A DNA stretch of 58,088 nucleotides, taken from positions 2,697 to 60,784 of the forward strand of contig CAPIEU010000009.1 in assembly GCA_948630815.1 (NCBI GenBank), written 5' to 3'. Within the stretch, counting starts at the first letter, position 1; each line of letters starts with the position of its first letter. Source of the stretch: an uncultured Clostridia bacterium. GTDB lineage: Bacteria > Bacillota > Clostridia > TANB77 > CAG-508. The notes below the pieces were generated by a model. That model searched no databases. It was given only the letters and a program-made list of their open reading frames with translations, and was not told the DNA's origin. The position numbers and the translations under genes are program-made. Below, piece after piece: positions 35,994 through 47,647 of the stretch.

Positions 35994-37885
35994 TTATCTT
36001 CCACCCATTCCGACCGGCCTCCTCCACCGAAACCTCCACCAGATGAAAAGCCTCCACCTCCACCTGTTCCTGAAGAATAGTTTGTACTACTATAATATGA
36101 ATTTCTAACTGAATTATTTAATGTGTTTATAAATGATGTGCTAAATCTTGGTGAATTTATTAAATAAAGATATGTATATCCATTTGACAATAGATATGAT
36201 TCATCTAACATTTCTGAGTATACTACTTTTAACTGTTTTAATACTTTATCTGCTATTCCAAATACTGTTGCATATACTAAATATTTTTCCCAAAGTATTA
36301 ATTCTGGTACAGATTTTTCTTTCATCATAGAAAAATCCTCCATATATTTTTTTAATCCCTTTAATTTTTCTTTTTCATTCATTCCTTTTTTGGTTAAAGT
36401 ATTATATCTTCCTGATATTCTAAAACAATATATTGATGCCATGGCTGATGGTATTACAAGTAACCACATTGCAATTATACTTATTATTGTTAAAAATATA
36501 TACCCTACTCCTTTTACAGACCAATTTTGCGATTTTGTTATTAATTCTTTGCTATAGTTTCCTTCTTGTTCTTGAGATTTTTTAACTATTTCCTCTATTT
36601 TTGTAAATGTACTTAGAATTTTTGAAGAATGACTGCTTGCATATTTCTCGAATTCTTTCATTGTAAATGAATTACTATTATTTTTTGGTACTTTTTCAAA
36701 TAATTCATATATTAATTTTTCATCTTGTTTTAATTCTTCTTTATTTTTACTTATTAAATTTACTTTTATCTGATCTTTTCTATCTGGTATTTGTTCAAAA
36801 CTAATATATTTTTTCATACATAAATCTAACATTGTAGCTGATACTATTTTAGTCATATTGAATTGCAAACTTGTGGATTTAAAATAATGTAGGAAGCCTG
36901 CTTCTGCTGGTGTTTGATTTTTATTTTCTATATCCCTATAGTATTCAAATTTTTGATTTGCTTTTATTATAGGCGTATTTTTTAATTCTTTATGATATTT
37001 TATAATTTTTCTAATTACTATTATAGCTAATATAAATCCTAAAGTATTTGTAATTATGGCTCCTGTTATTAACATTCTTTTTCTAGTTTCAATTTGCTTT
37101 GCTATTTCTTCTCTTTTTCTGTTTGTCTCATCTGCCCAAGTTTGTTCCTCATTTAATATATTACTTAATTTGTTTTGGTTTGCTGTGTTTAAATTCTGGC
37201 TAAATATTGTAACTGGTGTTACTATTCTTGCTTCTAGCATAGTATTTTGTGCAAAGTCTTCTACTGTAAATCTTACTGTATCATTTGATACTTTTTTTAT
37301 ATTTCCATTTAATGGTCCATGTGCCCATACTCTTAAATCTTCTAAATTTTCCACTGGAGTTGGTAATTTTATTGTTCCTTCTATATAATCTGCTGGAATT
37401 TCAGATTCTCTACTTATAAATTGCCAATAAAATTCTGAGCAATCATTATAATTTTTTATAACATCTATAATCTTATAACTAATTTTATAGGTTCTAGTAG
37501 TACTCTTTGTATGTGCTCCCCAAGCTATTTCAAATTTTCCTTTATACATTAACGCATAATAGCAGTTTTTATCTACATGATATTTATATTGGTTAATTTT
37601 AGTAAAATTAACATTCTCACTTGATTTTATTTCTTCTACTTTTACATTTGTTATTTCTTTATATTTAGAACTATCTACCTCAAAGGTTTTAAATAAAGTG
37701 TTAGTATCTTCTATTCTAATTTTCCATGTCTCAATAACATCTGCTGTTCCATCTGCATTTAGAGTTACCTCATAGTTTAGATTTCTTAATCGTAATCCTC
37801 CACTTGCCTTTGAATTATTAGATATTATTAGTATTCCTATAAAAATACAAATAAATAATATTGTTCTTTTTAGTATTTTTTTCAT
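35994..37885 (-). CDS. DUF2207 membrane protein with glycine-rich C terminus (restored, tandem CGGT-CGGA)
   Basis: The N-terminal signal is followed by an extracellular DUF2207 domain (LRLRNLNYEVTLNADGTADVIETWKI, YKISYKIIDVI), a membrane segment at about residues 275-297, a cytoplasmic region and a further hydrophobic pair around residue 455-485. The family typically ends in a Gly-rich tail. Triplet reading ends GGGG-RSEWVEDKIDQ and continues through the transcription terminator. Reading CGGT and CGGA (36009-36016) as two glycines gives GGGFGGGGGGMGGR and a TAA at 35994-35996, before the terminator, for a 629-residue protein. Here the shift removes a spurious tail rather than repairing a break. 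The function of DUF2207 is not established. Confidence 0.88.
36009..36016 (-). other. Tandem CGGT-CGGA four-base glycine sites, DUF2207 Gly624-Gly625
   Basis: GGA GGA GGC, CGGT, CGGA, ATG GGT GGA AGA TAA gives GGGGGMGGR-stop. This is a second, independent tandem, in a gene that conventional annotation would call intact. Confidence 0.92.
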
Positions 37886-38300
37886 CGCTTAGTCCCCTTT
37901 TCGCATTTTCTAGTTCTATTTTATTATGTTTTAGTAAAATTTACAATATGATTATAGAAAATTAGACAAGAAAAAGCGATTATTAGAGAATAACAACATA
38001 CTAGCAACGAAAAGTATCTTTCCAATCTACATTTTATAAGCCTTGGTGTCGCACTCTCCAATTATAACATTTTATTTGTAGAGTGCTCCAATTCGTACTT
38101 CGCTATCGCTCCGTTTGGTCGCTTACGCGACTTAAAAATGCAGATTTTTAAGATTACTTTTGTTGCTAGTAAAGTAAAAACCATTAACTCGTAATCTTTT
38201 TCTTGTTAATATTCAGCCTAACATTCATGGGAGCGGACTAAAAAATATTATAGCCTGAACTGTAATTTCTTATTATCTAATTTTTTATAATTGTTTTTCT
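37886..38300. other. Gap holding structured repeat copy B
   Basis: A 415-base stretch without a gene. Its content is the hairpin-framed repeat at 37999-38171 and AT-rich sequence up to the end of the P-ATPase gene. Confidence 0.6.
37999..38171. repeat. Structured dispersed repeat, copy B (173 bp), inverted relative to copy A
   Basis: Outer arms of about 38 bases (TACTAGCAACGAAAAGTATC and its imperfect complement) enclose the core 38041-38131, which is shared with copy A. The outer arm sequence is unrelated to that of copy A, yet it pairs. Inner stems carry compensatory changes. Confidence 0.8.
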
Positions 38301-40962
38301 TTAATAATCACTTCTTTCCTTATATCCATATACTATTTTGCCAAATTTAATCTCATTAAATTTCTTCTGCATTTCCATTATTATAATAGGTAATATTGAT
38401 ATTAATCCTACATATATCCACTGTATAGTATTTAGTGGTACTAAATTAAATATACTAGCAAGACTTGGTATGCATACTACACCTACTTGCAATATTGTTC
38501 CTAAAATTAATGCTCCTACTAAATATTTATTTTCAAAGAAACCCACTTTAAATATTGATTCTTCACTTTTTATATTAAAACTATGCACTAACTCAAGTAA
38601 TCCTAAAGATAAAAATGCCATTGTTCTTCCTGTATCTATTCCATATAAATTATTGCCCAAACTAAATGCAAATAGTGTTAGTATTCCTATCATTATTCCT
38701 TCAACAAATATTTTACCCCATAATCCGTCTGCAAATATTCCTTTTTTTGCTTCTCGTGGCTTTCTATTCATTATATCTTTATCTGCTTTTTCTAAACCTA
38801 AAGCAATTGCTGGTATTGAGTCTGTAACTAAATTTATCCATAATAAATGTATTGCAAGTAATGGCGATTTTAACCCAAGTATAAGCCCTAGAAATATTGT
38901 TACAATTTCACCTATGTTAGTTGCTATTAAGAAGTGTACAGCTTTTCTTATGTTTTCAAAAATATTTCTTCCTTGTTTTACAGCTTCTACTATTGTTACA
39001 AAGTTATCATCTGTTAATATCATATCTGCAGCATTTTTTGCTACATCTGTACCATTTTTTCCCATAGCTATTCCTATATCTGCATTTTTTAGGGCTGGTG
39101 CATCATTTACTCCGTCACCTGTCATTGCAACTACTGCACCTGTACTTCTAAATGCTTTTACAATTCTTACTTTGTGTTCTGGCGATACTCTTGCAAATAC
39201 TGAATATCTCATTATATTTTTTTCTAAATCTTCATCTGTTATTTTATCTAATTCAGCTCCTGTAATTGCTATATCATTTTGCTTTAGTATACCTAAGTTT
39301 TTAGCTATAGCTGTAGCTGTTTTTATATGATCTCCAGTTATCATAACGGTTTTTATTCCAGCTTTTTTACAAGTTGCTACCGCTTCTTTTACACCTTCTC
39401 TTGGTGGATCTATCATTCCTATTAATCCCACAAAATTAAGTTCTTGTTCTAATGAATTTGTATCTATTTTAGTAGGTAATATATCAACGTCTTTATATGC
39501 TACTGCAAGTACCCTTAGAGCATCATTTGCAAGTTTTAAGTTTTGGGTATTTATCTTGTTTTTTATACTAGCAGTTAATTTTGTCCTTTCTTCATTATAA
39601 TAATAGTTTATACATCTATCTAATAATACGTCTGGGGCTCCTTTTGTTATTATTCTATATTTATTTCCTACCTTATGTACTGTTGTCATCAATTTTCTTT
39701 CTGAATCAAATGGTATGTCTGCAACTCTTGGATATTCTTTATATAATTCATCTTTATTTTCTCCAATTCTTAGAGCTTCATTTACAATTGCAATCTCTGT
39801 TGCCTCTCCCTCGGCTACTAGTTCTCCATTTCTATTTTCTATGTAACTATCTGTACACATACTTGCAAGGTCTAGTATAAATTTGTACTCTTTTTCCATT
39901 ACTATTTTACCGTGTATATCTCTTAATTCTACTACTTTCATTTGATTTTTAGTTAATGTACCTGTTTTATCTGAACATATTACACTACTACTTCCTAGAG
40001 TTTCTACTGCTGGCAATTTTCTAATGATTGCGTTTTTTCTTGCCATTTTAGTTACTCCTATCGATAGCATAATTGTAACAATTGCTGGTAGCCCCTCTGG
40101 TATTGCTGCTACTGCAAGTCCAACTGATGTCATAAACATTTCTATAGGTGAGATTTTTTTAAATATTCCTATTACAAATATTGCAAGACATATTAATAAA
40201 CACGCTATTCCTAATGTTTTTCCTACTTCCCCTAATTTTTTCTGTATTGGTGTTTCTGGAGCTTCATCTTGTATAATCATTTTTGCAATTTTACCCACTT
40301 TTGTTGACATTCCTATTTCTGTTACAATTCCTTCTCCGGTGTCCTCCTACTACAATTGTTGTAGCATAAACCATATTTACCATATCTCCAAGCGTTACTT
40401 CTTGTTTTAATATGACATTTGCATCTTTTAATACTGGTACAGTTTCTCCAGTTAAGGCTGATTCTTCTATTTTTAAATTTGATGTTTTTATTAATCTACA
40501 ATCTGCTGGTACATAGTTTCCTGCTTCTAATATTATTATATCTCCTACAACTACTTCTTCACTTGGAATATTAGTAATTTTTCCATTTCTTTTTACTTTT
40601 GCTATTGGACTAGACATTTTCTTTAATGCTTCTAATGATTTTTCTGCTTTTGCTTCTTGAACTAGTCCCATTATAGCATTAAATACAACTATTGCTATTA
40701 TTATTATTGAATCAAAATAATCTCCTGACCCTTCTAGATATGCCATTACTGCTGAAATTCCAGATGCTATTATAAGTATAATAATCATAAAGTCGTTAAA
40801 TTGTTTTATAAATTTGATTATAATGTTTTCTTTTTTCTTGTCTTGTAATTTATTTGACCCATTTTGTTTTAACCTTATACTAGCTTCTTCCTCAGTTAAT
40901 CCAAATTCTAAGTTTGTCCTTAGATTTCTTCTTGTTTCTTCAATCTCTTTTGTATGCCACAT
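38301..40962 (-). CDS. Calcium-type P-type ATPase (restored)
   Basis: This P2-type cation pump of the SERCA/PMCA class exports Ca2+ at the expense of ATP. The ATG at 40960-40962 follows AAGGAG at 8 bases and starts WHTKEIEETRRNL. Motifs include the TGES-like LTGETVPV, the ion-binding PEGLPAIVT, the phosphorylation site DKTGTLTKNQMK, KGAPDVLLDRC, MITGDHIKTA and TGDGVNDAPAL. Triplet reading is lost after VVGGH. CGGA (40335-40338) as Gly209 restores GGHGEGIVTEIGMSTKVGKIA, in the actuator domain. The restored length of 886 residues is standard. Confidence 0.95.
40335..40338 (-). other. CGGA four-base glycine site, P-ATPase Gly209
   Basis: GGA GGA CAC, CGGA, GAA GGA ATT GTA gives GGHGEGIV, matching the GxGxG region of P2-ATPase actuator domains. 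Confidence 0.95.
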
Positions 40963-41023
40963 ATTAAACACTCCTTTGTTCATTTTGTTATATTCTATGC
41001 TTGTACTTTTTTAATATGACATA

Positions 41024-41065
41024 AAAAGAGAAGAAATTTTTTAAAAATAATTTCTTCTCTTTTTT
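41024..41065 (-). terminator. Intrinsic terminator of the smc-nudix transcript
   Basis: AAAAAGAGAAGAAATT pairs with AATTTCTTCTCTTTTTT, immediately after the Nudix stop codon. Confidence 0.85.
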
Positions 41066-41066
41066 G

Positions 41067-41630
41067 TTATAATCTAAGTTTTTTCATTTTGTCTAATATT
41101 TTATCATAATATGGGTACATATCCTTTTCGTCTGAGTATTTTTTTATTTCATCTATTTTTATCCATTTTACCCCACTGTTTTCATCTTCTTTTATGTGTA
41201 ATTCTTCTTTTTCATCTGCTTCAAATATGTATGTCACATTTATATGTTGATGTGCTACTACATATTTTCCTCTTTTTATATGTCCCCATACTGGTAATAT
41301 TTCAAGCGTAAACATATCGTTTATAATTGGCTTAACACTTTTTAAACCTGTTTCTTCTTTTGCTTCACGTAGTGCAACATTTAAAAAATTATCTTCCCCA
41401 TCTGCGTGTCCTCCAGTCCACGTCCAAGCTTTATATATGTTATGGTATATAAATAATATTTTATCTCTTGTTTTATTAAATATAAATGATGATGCACTAA
41501 AGTGTGCAATTTTATTTTCACGTGTTACTAAATCGTTAAATATGCTTGCATAATATAATATTTGCTTTTTATCTGCTTGTTCTTGCTCATTATATGGTTT
41601 ATAATTTTTTATTTGTTTTAAATAATCCAT
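41067..41630 (-). CDS. Nudix hydrolase
   Basis: The Nudix box is complete: GGHADGEDNFLNVALREAKEETGL (GX5EX7REUXEEXGU, about residues 73-96). Residues before it (HFSASSFIFNKTRDKILFIYH) and WTWTGGH are typical of the IDI-like or general Nudix group. The substrate could be a nucleotide or isoprenoid diphosphate. The protein has 187 residues and its ATG is 12 bases downstream of the smc stop, so the two are co-transcribed. Triplet reading is intact. Confidence 0.9.
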   Translation of the reverse strand: MDYLKQIKNYKPYNEQEQADKKQILYYASIFNDLVTRENKIAHFSASSFIFNKTRDKILFIYHNIYKAWTWTGGHADGEDNFLNVALREAKEETGLKSVKPIINDMFTLEILPVWGHIKRGKYVVAHQHINVTYIFEADEKEELHIKEDENSGVKWIKIDEIKKYSDEKDMYPYYDKILDKMKKLRL

Positions 41631-41642
41631 AATTTTACTTCC

Positions 41643-44600
41643 TTAATTTCCCAGTTTCATACTTAATAACTTAGATATACCATTTTCTTGCATTGTTATT
41701 CCATATACTGTATCTGCCGCTTCCATTGTTCCTTTTCTATGTGTAATTACTAAGAATTGTGTATCTTTAGAAAATCTTTTTAAGTAATCTGCAAATCTAT
41801 ATACATTTACATCATCAAGTGCTGCTTCTATTTCGTCTAGCACACAGAAAGGTGCTGGATTTATTTTTAGTATTGCGAATAATAGTGCAATTGCGGTAAA
41901 TGCTTTTTCTCCTCCTGAAAGTAGGCTCATATTTTGTAGTTTCTTTCCTGGTGGTTGTACCTGTATCTCAATTCCACATTCTAGAATATTATCTACATCT
42001 GTTAAAATAAGTTCTGCTTTTCCTCCACCAAATAGTTCTCTAAATACTTCTCCAAAGTTTTCGTTTATTATTTTGAATTTGACTTCAAATTGTTCTTTCA
42101 TTGTAGCAGTCATATCACTAATTACTTTTTTTAATTTTGCTGCTCCATCTTCTAAGTCTAATCTTTGTTCACACATAAAGTCATATCTTTCTTTTGTTTG
42201 CTTATATTCTTCTATTGAATCTATATTTATACTTCCTAAATTTTTTATCCCATTACGCAAATTGTTTACTTTTTTTGTGGTTTCTGCTACATTTACTGGT
42301 TTTTCATAACCCTCTACATTATTTGGTGTTATTTCATATTCTTCCCACATTTTGTTTATTACTTCTTCAATATCTTCTTCTAGCTTTGTCTTTTTTACGT
42401 CCATTTTTACTATCTGTGCTTTTAAGTCTTCTATTACATTAAATTGTGATAGTATTTCTTCATCTGTTTTTGATTGTTCTTCATTTTTTGCGGTTCTTTC
42501 ATTTTTTAATTCCTCTATGTTTTTACTGCTATTTGTTACTTCAAGTTTTACTTCTTCTATTTGTTCTTTATATTCTTTTAATGATGTTTCTAAATTTTTA
42601 TTGTCTTCTACTATTTTTATCATTTGTTCTTCTTTGTTTTTAGTACTCACATTACAATTTTCAATGTCTTGATTTATTCTTTCTACCATCTCATCTATTG
42701 AAGTTTCAGACTCATCAAATGATGATACTGATATTTTTAAGTTTGTAATATCAAAGTTTAAATCGTCTATGTATTTTTGATTATCTTTATTTAGAACTGC
42801 ATATTGCTCTACTTCTTGATTTAGTGCTTCTATTTCTGTTTGTAAGCCTTCTATTTCTTTTTTCTTTTCTTCTTTTTGTTTTAGCATTTCTTCTTTAGCT
42901 ATTTTTAATTCATTTTGTTCATTTCTATATTTTTCTAAACGTGCTTTTAGTTTTTCTATGTTTTCATCTACTGCAAGTACTTTTTGTTTATCTGTTGCAT
43001 ATACTATATCTATTTCTTGCAAGCTTTTTTCTAGGCTTTCTACTTCTTCTAATACATCTTCTATACTTTTTTCGTATTCTTCTTTTTCTTTAGTTTCTTT
43101 TTCAATTTTTTCTTTAATACTTTTTAAGTCTTTTTCTAAGTCTTCTATTTCCCTTGCTCTTCCTAGAATGTTTACTGTTTTTGTAGCTATACTTCCTCCT
43201 GTAATTCCTCCAGATGGGTTTATTATATCTCCTTTTATAGTTACTATTTTAAATGAATAATTATTTTGTTTTGCAAGCTTTACTGCTACATCCATATCTT
43301 CTACTATAACTGTTCTACCAAGTAAATTTAATATTACTTCTTCATATTTTTTATTTACTTTTATAAGGTTTGCTGCAATTCCTACTACTCCATCTATCCC
43401 TTTATCGTTCAACTTTTCTAGTTTTTTTCCTTTTACAGATGTTATTGGTAAAAATGTTGCTCTTCCTAAGTTATTTTTTCTTAAATGCTCTACTAGTTTT
43501 TTTGCATCTTCTTCTGTATCTGTTACTATGTTTTGTAGTGCGGCTCCAAGTGCCATTTCTATTGCTGTTTCGTATTTTTTATCTACTTTTATTAGGTTGG
43601 ATAGTACTCCGGTTCATTCCTTTTGATAAAGTACTATTTTTTTCACAGTCTAATAGTAATGATTTTACACTTCTTATAAATCCTTCTTTTTCTTTTTCTG
43701 TTTCTTGTAAAAATTTTAGTCTTGATGATTTTATTCTTTCTTCTGTTTCATATGTGTTAATGTTTTCAGTATATTTTTTTATTTTTTCAGTGGCAGTATC
43801 TCTTTTTTGTCCAATTTCTTCTAATGATTTTTTTATAGAATTTCTGTTTTTTTCAATTTCTGCAAAGTTTTTTGATATGTCTTCTTTTGTAATACGAGTA
43901 CTATCTAATTCACTAATTGTTACTTGTATTTCTTGGGTTAATGTTTGTTCTCTTTTCCCAGAGTTTTCGTAATTTGCATCTAACAAATTAATTTCATTAT
44001 TTATTTCATATTTTTTATCTACATTTTGTTCTATTTTTGCTTTTTTATTTTCTATTTCTTTTTCTTTTGTTGATAACTTAGCTGTTAATTCTTTTAGTTT
44101 TTCTTCTTTTTGGATAAGTTCTTTTTGAAATTTTTCTCTATTTCCTAAAAGGTTTGCTTTTTTTTCTGTTTTTAAAGATTTTTCTTCTTCTAATTCTTTT
44201 ATACGTGTTTTCGTTTCTTCTATTTCTTTTTCATATCTTTTATAGTTTTCATTATTATTTAAAATTCTTTCGTTTGCAACATTTATATTAGAGTTTATTT
44301 GTTCAATTTGCTTACTACTTTCGTAACCCATGTTTTGCATGGACTCTATTTTTTCTGTTATATTGTTTATTTCTTGTTTCAATTTTTCTTTTAATTCGTT
44401 TAATTTAGTCATTTTCTGTTCTGCATCATTATTGTTTGATATTAAAATATCTTCATCTATTTTTAATTTTTCTAATTTTTCTTTATATGTATCTATGTTA
44501 TATAAAAATAATCCTATTTCTATTCCTTTTAATTCTTCACGTAAGTCTAAAAATTTTCTTGCTTTTTCGGATTGCATTTTAAGAGGCTCTATTGTCCCCT

Positions 44601-45195
44601 CTATTTCTGATAATATATCATTTATTCTTAGTAAGTTTAATTTTGTGTTTTCTAGTTTTTTCTCTGACTCAAGTTTTCTTACTCTATATTTTACTATTCC
44701 TGCCGCTTCTTCAAATATATGACGTCTGTCTTCTGATTTGTTACTTAATATTTCATCAATTTTTCCTTGTCCTATTATACTGTATCCATCTTTTCCAATT
44801 CCAGTATCCATAAATAGCTCTAATACGTCTTTTAATCTACAAGGTGTTTTATTTATAAAATATCCAGATTCTCCACTTCTATATATTTTTCTTGTGACTG
44901 TTACTTCGTTATATTCTATTGGAAGTTTTCCATCTGTATTATCAAATACTATTGAGGCTTCTGCAAAACCTAATGATTTTCTGTTTTGTGTTCCAGCAAA
45001 TATAATATCTTCAGATTTTGTACCTCTTAAAGATTTCATACTTTGTTCTCCAAGTACCCATCTTATAGAATCTGAAATATTACTTTTTCCTGATCCATTT
45101 GGGCCGATAACTGATGTTATTCCTTCTCTAAATTCTAATACTGTTTTATCTGCAAAGGATTTAAATCCTTGTAGTTCTAATCTTTTTAAGTACAT
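41643..45195 (-). CDS. smc: Chromosome segregation ATPase SMC (restored)
   Basis: SMC is the long coiled-coil ATPase that compacts and segregates the chromosome with ScpA and ScpB. The N-terminal half has MYLKRLELQGFKSFADKTVL and Walker A VIGPNGSGKSNISDSIRW. Coiled coil surrounds a central hinge. The C-terminal half has the signature NMSLLSGGEKAFTAIALLFA and Walker B FCVLDEIEAALDD. Triplet reading splits it at the hinge. CGGA (43608-43611) as Gly529 gives GMNGVLSNLIKVDKKYETAIEMALGAAL, the hinge entry. The restored length of 1183 residues is exactly the usual size. Confidence 0.97.
43608..43611 (-). other. CGGA four-base glycine site, SMC hinge Gly529
   Basis: GGA ATG AAC, CGGA, GTA CTA TCC AAC gives GMNGVLSN at the start of the hinge domain. 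Confidence 0.95.
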
Positions 45196-45223
45196 TTGTT
45201 ACCACCTTTTTTGCTTTTTTATT

Positions 45224-46111
45224 TTAAATATCTATTTCATAAGCAGTTGTTTGAGTTTTCCCATCACCTTTTATTACTTTAACACTTTCTTTTAAAGTAA
45301 TACATATTCTAAGTCCATATTCTTTTGACTCCCCTGTTGTGCTATTGTTTGCATCTATAATACATAAATTATTAATATCCTTTTCACCATTTTTATTTAT
45401 AAAATGTACCCCAAAATTACAATATTCTATATTTGAATTTATATATCTTGCCGCTATCCAATAATCTTCATTTGTAATAAGAATATTTGCATTTTTCATT
45501 GCTTCTATATCTGGTAAATATTTTTCATCATCTATTTTCATTTGATTTGCACTTTCAATTGTTGTATTAAACATAAGAGTTACATATCCTATACTTTCAT
45601 CATTCTTATTTACTGGATTAGTTCCTACACATCTTGCATCTGTTGCATACATTCGATTAATATATTTTTTTGCATTGTTATTTAATGTTAATATTGCATT
45701 GTTATAGCTTGTACTTGCTGTTTCCCAATTATCTCCTCCTAACATTACTTGTTCTATATTTTTATTTGATATTACTTGTAACCCATTAATACTATCATTA
45801 TACAACACTCTAAATGTTACTATCCCTTTTTCTCCTATACTCTCTACTCCAGTATTATATTTTATATAATCTCCTAATTTAGCAATTTTTGATAATTGTT
45901 CATAGCTTTTTTGTAATTCTGTATTATATACGTCATCAATATTATTTACACCTTGTTCATATATTTCTTTTATTCTAGCTGACTCCTCTATTACACTACT
46001 TTCTGAGTTTGCACTTAGCATATACATTCCAACTAAATACATGACAAAAAATAGCATTGCTAGTAAAACAAATAGTGTTATCGAGCCTTTTTCACTTTTT
46101 AAAATTTTCAT
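45224..46111 (-). CDS. Pilin-like membrane-anchored hypothetical protein
   Basis: The N terminus KILKSEKGSITLFVLLAMLFFVMYLVGMYML looks like a prepilin-type or TadE-like hydrophobic helix after a short basic leader with Gly-Ser at a possible cleavage position. The helix continues as a coiled segment (SSVIEESARIKEIYEQGVNNI). The remaining 220 residues form an extracellular domain I do not recognise (GEKGIVTFRVLYNDS, DARCVGTNPVNKND). Such GSITLFV proteins are common in clostridial genomes without known function. It lies between the CCA-adding-type enzyme gene and smc. There is no CGGN site. Confidence 0.6.
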   Translation of the reverse strand: MKILKSEKGSITLFVLLAMLFFVMYLVGMYMLSANSESSVIEESARIKEIYEQGVNNIDDVYNTELQKSYEQLSKIAKLGDYIKYNTGVESIGEKGIVTFRVLYNDSINGLQVISNKNIEQVMLGGDNWETASTSYNNAILTLNNNAKKYINRMYATDARCVGTNPVNKNDESIGYVTLMFNTTIESANQMKIDDEKYLPDIEAMKNANILITNEDYWIAARYINSNIEYCNFGVHFINKNGEKDINNLCIIDANNSTTGESKEYGLRICITLKESVKVIKGDGKTQTTAYEIDI

Positions 46112-46175
46112 TGGTTTCCTCCAAATATCTATTGCACTTATTATATATGATAAATGCTGTTAGTTCAAGTAATTA

Positions 46176-47417
46176 TTACAATTTTTCTTTTGTAACTAGC
46201 CATTTTACTCTTTCTTCATGTAATTTGTCTTTTAATTTTATTCCTTCTTCTATTCCATATTTTTCTTTTATATATTTTCCATTTATTTTAGTTAAACATT
46301 CTTCACCTATTTTTTCAAATTCTATATATTCTAAATTAATATTTCTAGTACTACATTTATCTGCAATTACTACTATTTGCAATCCTTGTAGTCCTAGTTT
46401 TGATTTTGCTACTCTTTCTATAAAGCTTACTTTTTTTGCAGGTGTCATTTTATAGAAGATTCCACCTTTCATATGTTCTTTTGCTGATACTTTTCCATAA
46501 GATATCCATTTGTTTGGAACTCCTATTCTATGTCCAAATTTTTGTACTATTTCTACTCCTTTTTCATCGTGTCCGTAATGATGCGGATACATACTTTTTG
46601 GTGTTACTCCTTTTCCTAAGTCGTGTACTAGTGCTGCAAAGCGAATGGCTACATCTTTGGTTAATGTGGCTGCTTTATCTACTACTAACATTGTATGGTT
46701 GTAACTATCGCCTTCAGGGTGATATTCTACTGGTTGAAGTGAACCTATTAAGTCATATATTTCTTTAAAGTGTACATCTAATACATTTGCATCTCTTAAC
46801 ACATTAAAGAATATTGATGGCTTATCTGTTTCTAATGCTTTTTCAAATTCATGAAATACCCTTTCTTTTGATAATGTAGTTAGTTCTTTTCTTAATGATT
46901 CCATAAATTCTAAAGTTCTTTTTTCTACCCTAAATTCTGTTTTCGCTGCGATTCTTGCTACTCTATATACACGTAATGGGTCTTCACTAAACGCTTTTGT
47001 TGTTGCTCTTATTATCCTGTTTTCTATATCACTTATTCCATTAAATGGATCTATAATTTTGCCTGTTAATACATCTTTTGCTATTGCATTTATTGTTATG
47101 TCTCTTCTTGATAAATCTTCTTCTATAGTAATATCTTTTGATGTTTTGGTTTTGAATTCTTTATGTCCTACTCCTATCTTTTTCTCTTTTCTTGCAAGTG
47201 CAAATTCTGCTCCTCCTATATCAAATACTTCAAAGGATTTTCCTCTAGGTATCGCATTTGGAAATAATTTTATAAATTGTTCTTTTTCTATTCCTGTTAC
47301 TGAATAATCTTTATCATATATTTCTTTTCCCATTATTTCATCTCTTATTGCTCCTCCTACTAAATAAAGTTTCCCCCCTACTTGATGAATTTTTTTAGCA
47401 ATTTCATTTATATTCAA
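46176..47417 (-). CDS. tRNA nucleotidyltransferase / poly(A) polymerase family protein with HD domain
   Basis: The class II nucleotidyltransferase head carries GGKLYLVGGAIRDEIMGKEIYDKDYSV with catalytic Asp residues (GGAxRD and DxD), and EDLSRRDITINAIA. RNA-binding motifs FSEDPLRVYRVARIAAK follow. An HD-type region with AIRFAALVHDLGKGVTP lies at about residues 240-255. CCA-adding enzymes and poly(A) polymerases cannot be separated by eye, but the length (413) and HD domain fit the bacterial CCA-adding group that also carries phosphohydrolase activity. It is intact in triplets. Confidence 0.88.
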   Translation of the reverse strand: MNINEIAKKIHQVGGKLYLVGGAIRDEIMGKEIYDKDYSVTGIEKEQFIKLFPNAIPRGKSFEVFDIGGAEFALARKEKKIGVGHKEFKTKTSKDITIEEDLSRRDITINAIAKDVLTGKIIDPFNGISDIENRIIRATTKAFSEDPLRVYRVARIAAKTEFRVEKRTLEFMESLRKELTTLSKERVFHEFEKALETDKPSIFFNVLRDANVLDVHFKEIYDLIGSLQPVEYHPEGDSYNHTMLVVDKAATLTKDVAIRFAALVHDLGKGVTPKSMYPHHYGHDEKGVEIVQKFGHRIGVPNKWISYGKVSAKEHMKGGIFYKMTPAKKVSFIERVAKSKLGLQGLQIVVIADKCSTRNINLEYIEFEKIGEECLTKINGKYIKEKYGIEEGIKLKDKLHEERVKWLVTKEKL

Positions 47418-47522
47418 AGCTATCAGCTCCTATCTCTATTATGTAACAAGAGGGGTTTCGCTTCTTAGACTAGCTCGCCTCTTTTGTTTAACTTAAAATA
47501 TCCTACTTTACTGTTACATAAC

Positions 47523-47552
47523 AAAAGAAGTAGAATTTACTACTTCTTTTAT
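47523..47552 (-). terminator. Intrinsic terminator of the restriction gene
   Basis: AAAAGAAGTAG pairs with CTACTTCTTTT over a 6-base loop, about 95 bases past the stop of the gene at 47648. Confidence 0.75.
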
Positions 47553-47647
47553 ATCATATATTTTGTTAAAATTACAAGCATTATATTAATTCTAAAACAT
47601 ATTTATTAATGTTCTTTATATTCCATTTTTACTTTCACAATTGTAGT

